From positions 39,838,209 to 39,902,208 of the forward strand of contig CM039509.1 in NCBI GenBank assembly GCA_022432975.1: 64,000 bases of DNA. The letters run 5' to 3'. Positions 57,075 to 64,000 of the stretch are shown here, in pieces. Under the pieces are notes generated by a model, which saw only the letters and a program-made list of their open reading frames with translations, was not told where the DNA came from and did not search any database. The position numbers and the translations under genes were made by a program. Source of the stretch: Begonia masoniana. Lineage: Eukaryota; Streptophyta; Magnoliopsida; Cucurbitales; Begoniaceae. Each line of letters opens with the position of its first letter. The first letter of the stretch is position 1.

Positions 57075-57933
57075 TATAACGACCCTTTTTCTCAATAAGA
57101 TATTGTCCGCTCTAGGGATTGGGTTGTAGTCCAATATCCTCCCCTCACGGATTTGTTTGGTGAGGACTTCCCAATCGGTCACCCAATATAGTACTGCTCT
57201 TGCCAGAGCACTTTTAACTTCTGAATTCTTATGATATTCATTGTCAATTGTTATCCAAAACGCATCTTACTATCTTGGAAGGGTTTCCTTACATATGTTT
57301 CATTTCCATATACCTCCCCAAGCGATATGGGATTGTGACGACCCCCTTTTTACGACCCGAGATTTGCGTATACTTGAGTCCGGGATTTACCTACACTCGA
57401 CTTAGGTCCTGAGGTTTGCCCCGCAATCGTGCTCATACGTACACATTCAGGTTATCACAATCACACCCCCTCGGGGGCCTAACGTCCTCGTTGGCCACAT
57501 TTTCGGTTGGGTACATGCTTTGATACTATCTATAACGATCTCTTTTCCTAGTAAGATATTGTCCGCTCTGGAGAATGGGTTGTAGCCTAATATCCTTTCC
57601 TCACGGATTTGTTTGGCAAGGATTTTCCAGTCGGTCACCCAACATAGTACTGTTATCGCCGAAACACTTTTAACTTCAGAGTTCTTATGAGATCTGTTGC
57701 CAATTGTGCTCCAAAACACGTCTTACTATCTTGGAAGAGTTTCTTTACATATGTTTCATTTCCATATATCTCCCCAAACGATATGAGATTGTGACGACCC
57801 TTTTTTATGACCCGGGATTTGCCTATACTCGAGTTCATAATTTGCCTACACTTGGCTTAGGTCTCGAGATTTGCCCTGCAACCTGAGATTTGCCCCCCAA
57901 TCGTGCTTATAAGTACACATTTAGGTCATCACA
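57075..57933 (-). mobile_element. Old Cassandra-like TRIM, second copy
   Basis: LTR 57075-57459, interior 57460-57530 and LTR 57531-57933, all in the same order as the 18.4-kb copy: 'agatattgtccgctc..cctcacgg.tttgtttgg..ggtcaccca..', 'atcacacccc ctcgggggcct' (PPT on minus), and 'gctttgatactat' (decayed primer site on minus). The 5S-like part is present but diverged. The LTRs differ substantially from each other. Flanks caatt / cgtag do not match, so no target duplication remains. Confidence 0.87.
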
Positions 57934-59193
57934 CGTAGGTCACTATAGTACCAAGCTGACCAAGCTAGTTCTCTCATTTGTCCTCTCTAAGTTCAATGAT
58001 TCAAGAATAATTCAAGAAACCATCAAGAATTGAGTGATAATGGGAGGTAACTTGAATGAGGGAAGAAGAAAGAAGAAGATGAAAACTAAAAGAGTGCACA
58101 GACGTTGAATTCCAAAAGCAATTTTGGCCACGGATGCCCAGACACGTGAAGTAAAAGTCCACCTGAGGCAAATCACAGTCAAGCTTAACTTGCAAACGCC
58201 CAGACTTAAATATTGGGTGTTCGAGCAATCATCTATTTAATATGATAAGATGCTCACTACAGTTCCTTTGTGGCTGTCTCAATAATGAAATAAACATCCC
58301 AGGTAGCATGACTTTTGAACTTGTCTAAGAGTCATTTTTCCACCCATTGGAGAGAATCATGTCAGTTTTCCATTAGTCGTGAACAAGTGTAAACATCATT
58401 ATAACTCTTTATTTGAAAGGTAAGTTCATGAATTCGCCATTTGCATCCCCCTAGCACACAATCATCAACCAATAAGAGTTACATTTTACAAATTTTACCT
58501 CATAACCATTTTTCAAAACATAATCTCCTAATTTTTCTCTAATTGTTTTCAAAGAACCATACTTCTTTTCCAAACCAAGACTTAAAGAACAAGATTCGCG
58601 ATGAAGACTACTCTCTCAATCATCATCTTTTGCGCCGCACAATGAAAAAAGTTTCTCGTCTAGAGATACCGAGATTGAATGCACTTATTTAAGGGATAAC
58701 AAGTTCTTGATTGAATGAAAGAAGCTCATTGTCTAAACATACCGAGATCGAATTATGAACTCATGAAGCTTCTCATATCACGCTTGTGATTCATTATTCC
58801 TTTGGTAGTGTTTTTCAATCGTGGAGTGGTGCTTAGGCAACGAATGGTGTTTCATCCATGGTTAGCGAGCAATTGGAGATGAGACGAATAGAGTCTTGTT
58901 GTGAGTGTAGGATTATTTTAAGGCATTTGAAGATGTCTAGTCTAGGATTAGAGTCGTTTAATAAACCTTCTTCTAAAGGAACGGATGCAACAAAGAAATT
59001 TTTCTGATCGAACCTTTGTGCGAATTATCTCTAGAAGAGATGGTGATAATGAAAGGGTTACTCTGATATCAATTTATTTATGGCCCACTTCCGGTCGTGA
59101 CACAAATGCACCTCTTTATCAGAATTAATAGATTCATGATCACACTTCTTCAGTGTTTGAATAAACAAGTCATTTACACACGAGTTATATGAC
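57934..59193. other. No gene; possible minus-strand LTR-element remnant
   Basis: A primer-site-like stretch on minus, ttgatatcagagtaaccc (about 59056-59073), preceded on that strand by '..ggtcgtgaca'-type sequence, hints at an LTR/leader in minus orientation. 58130-58240 (cccagacacgtg.., gcccagacttaaatattgggtgttcga) also looks LTR-like. No paired LTR or coding region found. Confidence 0.35.
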
Positions 59194-61332
59194 TGTAACA
59201 TACCAATATTTTAATCCTAAATTAAGGAAACAAATCGAACCCTAAATTGTAATTCTCCCCAATTTAGTGAAATCAAAGCCTAAATTGCATTCAATAAGTA
59301 AATCCCCCAATTTTAGTCAAAACAAACCTTAATTTCAGAAGTTATTTTGGGATTTCTAACTCAAAATCAGAAAATAATTTCTAAACCTCTATATACAAAC
59401 GTTAAGGAAATAATCAGAGAAAATTCCTTCATAAACTATTGATGAATCTGATTAAATTGGAAGGTCAAATTCATATCATTATCTAACGAAAGAATTGAAA
59501 TTCCTCTCCCTTACAAATCACGTCGCTCTATGAAAAGAAAATCACACCAATATTCTCTCCTGATTTCTGGAAAACAGAGAAGAATCACAGAGGAACTAAA
59601 GGAAACTTTTACCTCGCCAGAGAATACCCCACTTTGCAGAATCGTCGAACCAAACCTCCGACCACCGCAACTTACTCAGACTTGGCCGAAATCCTCTGAG
59701 GAAGCTGCTGCCCTGCTCTAAACGCCGAACATTCCTCCGGCGATGGTCTCTCCCTCGACCGAGCGATTTCTCCGACAGAAATCCTTCTCTCGGCTGAGCT
59801 CTGTTTTTTTGTTGCGAACCACGACCGAGCGCGCGTATCCTCCATAGGCGTACGATTCTCTCTCTCTCCCGTTCTCGCTCTCTCTCTGTGTTTCTCACTC
59901 TCACTCACTCTCTCTCGACAGAACAGAAGGCGAAGGAGAAAGAAGATGGTTAGTTCAGAATTTTTATTCTGAACAGAATCGAACCAAACATCAAGGCCGA
60001 ACCGGACATCAGTGAACCAAATCAACCAGCAAGCTGAACTACAAAGTGAACCGGCCCAGTTGTCCGAACCGGCCCAAACCCAAAATCATTCAACCGAATA
60101 CTTTATATTGTTAAGGACGTCCCAAATCGATCCAAAAATTCAACGTTGGGATTTCATTGGTAAAGAATTTCTACCCTAATTGTTTTTAAAAAGATTATTT
60201 TAGGGATAAACAAAGAAGTTTAAATAACTCTAATTTTTTTAGGGCAAAGAAGATTTATTCAACGCTTGGAAAAAATAATTAAAAATCTTATTCCCTAATT
60301 GCTTAGAATCCAGGTAAGTGAAAGTATCACGTTTTTAACGTTTTAGCTTTAACCCTACATCACAAAATCTATATTATTTTATTACACCTTTATTTTATAT
60401 ATTTGAGCAAGCATGTTTAGACATTGACATAGAACTGTTTAAAAGATAAAATTGATAGAACATTTGTATGTGTATGAAAACGATGGAATTGACGGAAAGT
60501 ACGTAATAGCAAAAGTCTGAACGACAATGAGATGGTAAGCTTGATCGAAGGTTGAAACAAGTTCTAACCAGTATATGACATCTGAAAGAAGGTTGGAACA
60601 AGTTCTAACTAGATGTGATATTTGACCGAAAGTTGGAACAAGTTCTAACTAGAGGTGGTATTTGACCGAAAGTTAAAACAAGTTCTAACTAGAGGTGGTG
60701 TTTGACCAAAGGTTGGAACAAGTTCTATCTAGAGGTAGTATATGAACGAAGGTTGGAACAAGTTCTAACCAGAATGTAACTGATAAGACAAGATTTAGAA
60801 AAAGTAAATGTTGACACTTGCACATATTTTCGCTTACTGAGTTTTTCTCATAGTTTTAATTTTGTGATGTAGGTGAGTTTTTATTTGAGGATGAACTAGC
60901 TGTGTTCGAGAATCCTCCAGAGGCAGGCGAGCATACAGAGGAAGACGTTGTCGTTGGTTTTGAATAAAAATTTAAAGTTATGCTTTTATATCGATTTAAA
61001 AAGATATTTTATAATTAGTTGCATTTAAATTTATTTTATTTTAAGTTGAAATAATTTATTACATCAACTGTTGGATTTTTTATTAAGTACGCTATTGTTT
61101 TTTAAAGATTTTATGAATGAACTTTTATTTAATATTTGTTTAGCATTTAATGTTATAAATATTTATTGATATTAATTTCAAGGTTTCCGCTTATTAAATG
61201 ATATTTTTATTTTCAACAATTTTGAATTAAGAAAATTAGGGTATTATAACGATCCAATTTAACTTAATTTGGAAAAAGTTTTAGGGTTTTCAAATTGGAA
61301 AAAAATTAAAATTAAATTTTGGGGTCGTTACA
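59194..61332 (+). repeat. Gypsy-3 5' LTR (start inferred)
   Basis: Ends ggggtcgttaca at 61332 before a decayed primer site. It shares with the Gypsy-2 LTR 'gaatccaggtaagtgaa..' (60308), the 'cttactgag..tctcat..tgatgtaggtgag' block (60830-60875) and the end. The start at TGTAACAT (59194) is the best TG candidate but has no partner LTR in the window. Confidence 0.65.
60535..60775. repeat. ~58-60-bp minisatellite in the Gypsy-3 LTR
   Basis: Five to six units around 'gaaggttggaacaagttctaac(c/t)aga..tg..tatttgac', lying just before the 'gcttactgag' block. Confidence 0.88.
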
Positions 61333-61333
61333 G

Positions 61334-61350
61334 TTGGTATCAAACACCAA
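61334..61350 (+). other. Decayed Gypsy-3 primer binding site
   Basis: ttggtatcaaacaccaa; the gag of the tRNA-Met site tggtatcagagc is mutated. Confidence 0.7.
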
Positions 61351-61536
61351 GGTTTTAAAAGCAATTCTGTAGACTTATCTGTATGCTCACATGCACCTGA
61401 AAGATTATCGATCGGCAAGTAAGTCTGTATTAAAAATTATATTTTTATAAAAATATGTTAGATAATGTTGTAACACATTTTTACAAGTAAGTATATAAAG
61501 ATAGGTTTCTTAATTAAGTTTTTGTGATGTAGACTT

Positions 61537-63999
61537 ATGGCCAACCGTAGAGGAATAGAAAATAATAAGGAAGCTATTCTCGATCGGATGATGGACATGA
61601 TCGAGTTACAGGCCAGACAAAATGAACAATTGTCGCAAGTAGCTAATGCGGCAGCTCAGGCAGCCACTACCGCGGTTCAAGCGGTGAATATGCAGGTCCA
61701 AATTCCAAATAAACCCTGACACGCTGACATTGACTTCGACAGATTTCGAAAATTGGACCCTCCAACTTTTAATGGGAATTTGGTGGATATAGCAGCTGTA
61801 GATAATTGGATCAAGACTATTATGGAGATCTTTGATCATGCCAAGATTACCGAGGAAGAGAAAGTAAATTGCGCATCTTCTATGTTCCGGATGGAGGCAC
61901 GTTATTGGTGGGATTCTATAGAAGCGATGCATTTAGTTACCACCATGACTTGAGAGAAATTTAAGGAGCTTTTTAATGAAAAGTATTTTACAGACTCTAT
62001 GATGGAAGCGAAGGCGGAGGAATTTATGGCCTTGAAGCAGACTGGAAGTGTAATAGATTGTCTACACAAGTTTGAACAACTATCTCGTTATGCCCCTCAT
62101 GTTGCTGCTAACGAGACTATGAAGGTGAAAAAATTCATTCAAGGATTAAGAGTAGAGATACTCAGGGATATTCGTCTTATTACTTTCAAGAACTCTTCGT
62201 TTGTATTCGTGGTGGAGAAAGCATTATGTGCAGAGCAAGGAGAGAAGGATGTCATCAAAGCTCAGGAATTTAGAAGGAGGTACAATCATACAACACAGAC
62301 TGCAAAAGGTAAGCCTCTGCAACAACAATGGCCAGGATCTAAGCGGTCAATAATCAGTGGACCTGCTGAAGGACCTTCTAAGTTTGTTAAGAGGGAGACC
62401 ACCACAGTAACTAATAATATACCCTTATGTCCCTCATGCAAAAGTCCACATGCTGGAGAATGTCGCGCTTATACTCATGTTTGTTTCAAGTGTGGTCAAG
62501 CTGGACATTTTATCAAGGATTGCCCCAAAAATAGCCAGGATCGGCCATGAGCAGTTGCTCAAGTATACACCATGACTAAGGAGGAAACTGAAAAGAATAC
62601 AGATGTGATAACATGTGTGCTTCTAATTTCTAAAGTACCATCTTTTATATTAATTGATTATGGGGTAACCCATTCTTTTATATCCCTTATGCATTCGAAG
62701 AAATTAAATAAGGCAATAGAACCTTTGAAACATAAGCTGGGAGTAGCTACACCGTCGGGTACAATAATGCCCGCCGACTCTATTATTTGAGAATATAAAG
62801 TTTGTATTGGAGATAGAGAATTAGAAGCGAACCTGACCATTTTAGGAATGCAAGATTACGATGTAATTCTCGGTATGGATTGACTAAACAGCCACTATGC
62901 AACCGTTGATTGTCGCAAGAAGAATGTGAGATTTCAATTGCCTGAAGTGGAACCATTCTTATTTCATGGCGATAAAACGGGTTTGAGAATTCCAGTTATA
63001 TCATCATTGCAAGCACAGAGGTTATTGAACTCTGTATGTTTTGCATTCTTGGCAAGCATTGTGTGCACTCAAACTGAGGAAGCAATGGCCTGCTGATAGT
63101 TTGTGAATACCCATATGTCTTTCCAGACGATTTAACAAGTTTGCCACCAGTTAGAGACGTAGAATTCATCATTGATATTCTACCTGGAACGACACCGATA
63201 TCTAAAGCCCCATACAGAATGGCACCAATAGAATTAAAGGAGCTTAAGGTTCAACTTGATGAGTTACTAGAAAAAGGATTCATTCGACCAAGCTTTTCAC
63301 GATGGGGAGCTCCAGTGTTTTTCGTAAAAAAGAAAGATGGACCTATGAGGATGTGCATCGATTATTGAGAATTGAACAAAGTCACCATAAAGAACAAATA
63401 CCCACTCCTAAGAATCGACGGCTTGTTTGATCAATTAAAGGGTGTGGACGTCTTCTCAAAAATAGATCTCAGATCTGGCTACTATCAGCTAAGAATCAAG
63501 GATGATGATGTATTCAAGACGGCATTTCGAACAAGATATGGCCACTATGAGTTTTGAGTTATGCCATTTGGATTGAGTAATGCCCCAGCTGCTTTTATGG
63601 ATTTAATGAATCGAATATTCAAGAAATTCTTAGATGAATTCATGATTGTTTTCATCGATGATATTCTCATTTATTCGAAGAGTAAGGAAGAGCATGAAGG
63701 GCACCTGCAAATTGTTTTATCGACTCTGAGGCGTGAAAAGTTATACGCAAAATTCTCCAAATGCGAATTTTGGATGGAAGAAGTAACCTTTCTCGGTCAC
63801 GTAATTTCAAAGGAGGGTGTGTCGATTGACCCACGAAAGATTGAAGCAGTTAGTATGTGGCTGCAACCCAAAAATGTACCAGAAGTACGAAGTTTCCTTG
63901 GTCTTACGGGCTTATGGAAGGGTTCTCGAAGCTAGCCACACCGCTCACAAGACTCACCAAGAAGTCTACTAAATATTTATGGACTGAAGAATGCGAGCA
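61537..63999 (+). pseudogene. Gypsy-3 gag-pol, multiply interrupted, runs off the window
   Basis: Gag from ATG 61537 (MANRRGIENNKEAILDRM) with 'MDPPTFNGNLVDIAAVDNWI..ARYWWDSI' and zinc knuckle CFKCGQAGHFIKDC. Protease is decayed ('LIDYGVTHSFIS', D-S/T-G changed to DYG). RT has '[18 protein letters not shown]', '[13 protein letters not shown]' and '[12 protein letters not shown]'. Stops at 61717, 61951, 62548, 62788, 62881, 63366 and 63555 are all TGA. There is a frameshift near 63090 and a ~20-base loss near 63915, where 'GLTG' should lead into a YYR-type block. The sequence ends at the window edge in the RT connection region. Same broad Gypsy class as the other two. Confidence 0.9.
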
Positions 64000-64000
64000 A

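Noticed and set aside
60535..60775. CRISPR-like regularly spaced repeats
   Set aside because: Units are contiguous tandem repeats without unique spacers, in a plant LTR.

Overview
This window is nuclear DNA of a flowering plant, almost certainly a eudicot. The evidence is two spliced plant genes with GT-AG introns, plant LTR retrotransposons primed by initiator tRNA-Met (tggtatcagagc sites), a Cassandra-type TRIM carrying 5S rRNA sequence, and hAT elements with 8-bp target duplications. Most of the 64 kb is nested transposable elements. I recognise only two host genes, both on the minus strand. Layout: 1-1980 is the 3' part of a long Tekay/Del-like Gypsy LTR with a 12-bp minisatellite. 1981-3746 holds an LTR fragment and a decayed Copia RT/RNase H remnant. 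3750-12661 is an HD-ZIP class IV homeobox gene (HDG2-like, nine exons visible, last exon(s) missing to the left). Its exon 6 is split by a 5442-bp Copia element (5279-10720) with identical LTRs and a perfect CTCTC target duplication. 12662-13663 is the gene's upstream region, with an L1-box. 13664-22895 is a SIRE/Maximus-type Copia element whose pol is split by an 834-bp Cassandra-like TRIM (18412-19245, duplication AGATG). 23318-25074 is a two-exon EXPERA/TMEM97-like membrane protein gene. 25632-38759 is a hAT transposon (duplication CCTCCAAA) containing a 9002-bp Gypsy element (29236-38237, duplication GTCGC) that has lost 317 codons of RT/RNase H in frame. 38768-42885 has two further LTR-element fragments rich in minisatellites. 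42886 to about 51622 is a second Tekay-like Gypsy element, nearly intact, whose 3' LTR runs into a poly-A tract and a 100-N assembly gap (51967-52066). 52609-56491 is a second hAT copy containing a Mutator-type MITE (55804-56015). 57075-57933 is an old Cassandra-like TRIM. From about 59194 to the right edge is a third, heavily decayed Gypsy element. How it fits together: the coding elements are standard families. The striking points are (i) a very recent Copia insertion that disrupts an epidermal HD-ZIP IV gene otherwise open in every exon seen here; (ii) five Tekay-type LTRs that each carry a different minisatellite at what looks like the same LTR position, two of them built from exact bZIP-type palindromes (TGACGTCA, CACGTG) at fixed spacing; (iii) a Gypsy element that appears to have transposed although it lacks RT; and (iv) nested insertions whose LTR divergence gives a consistent order of events.
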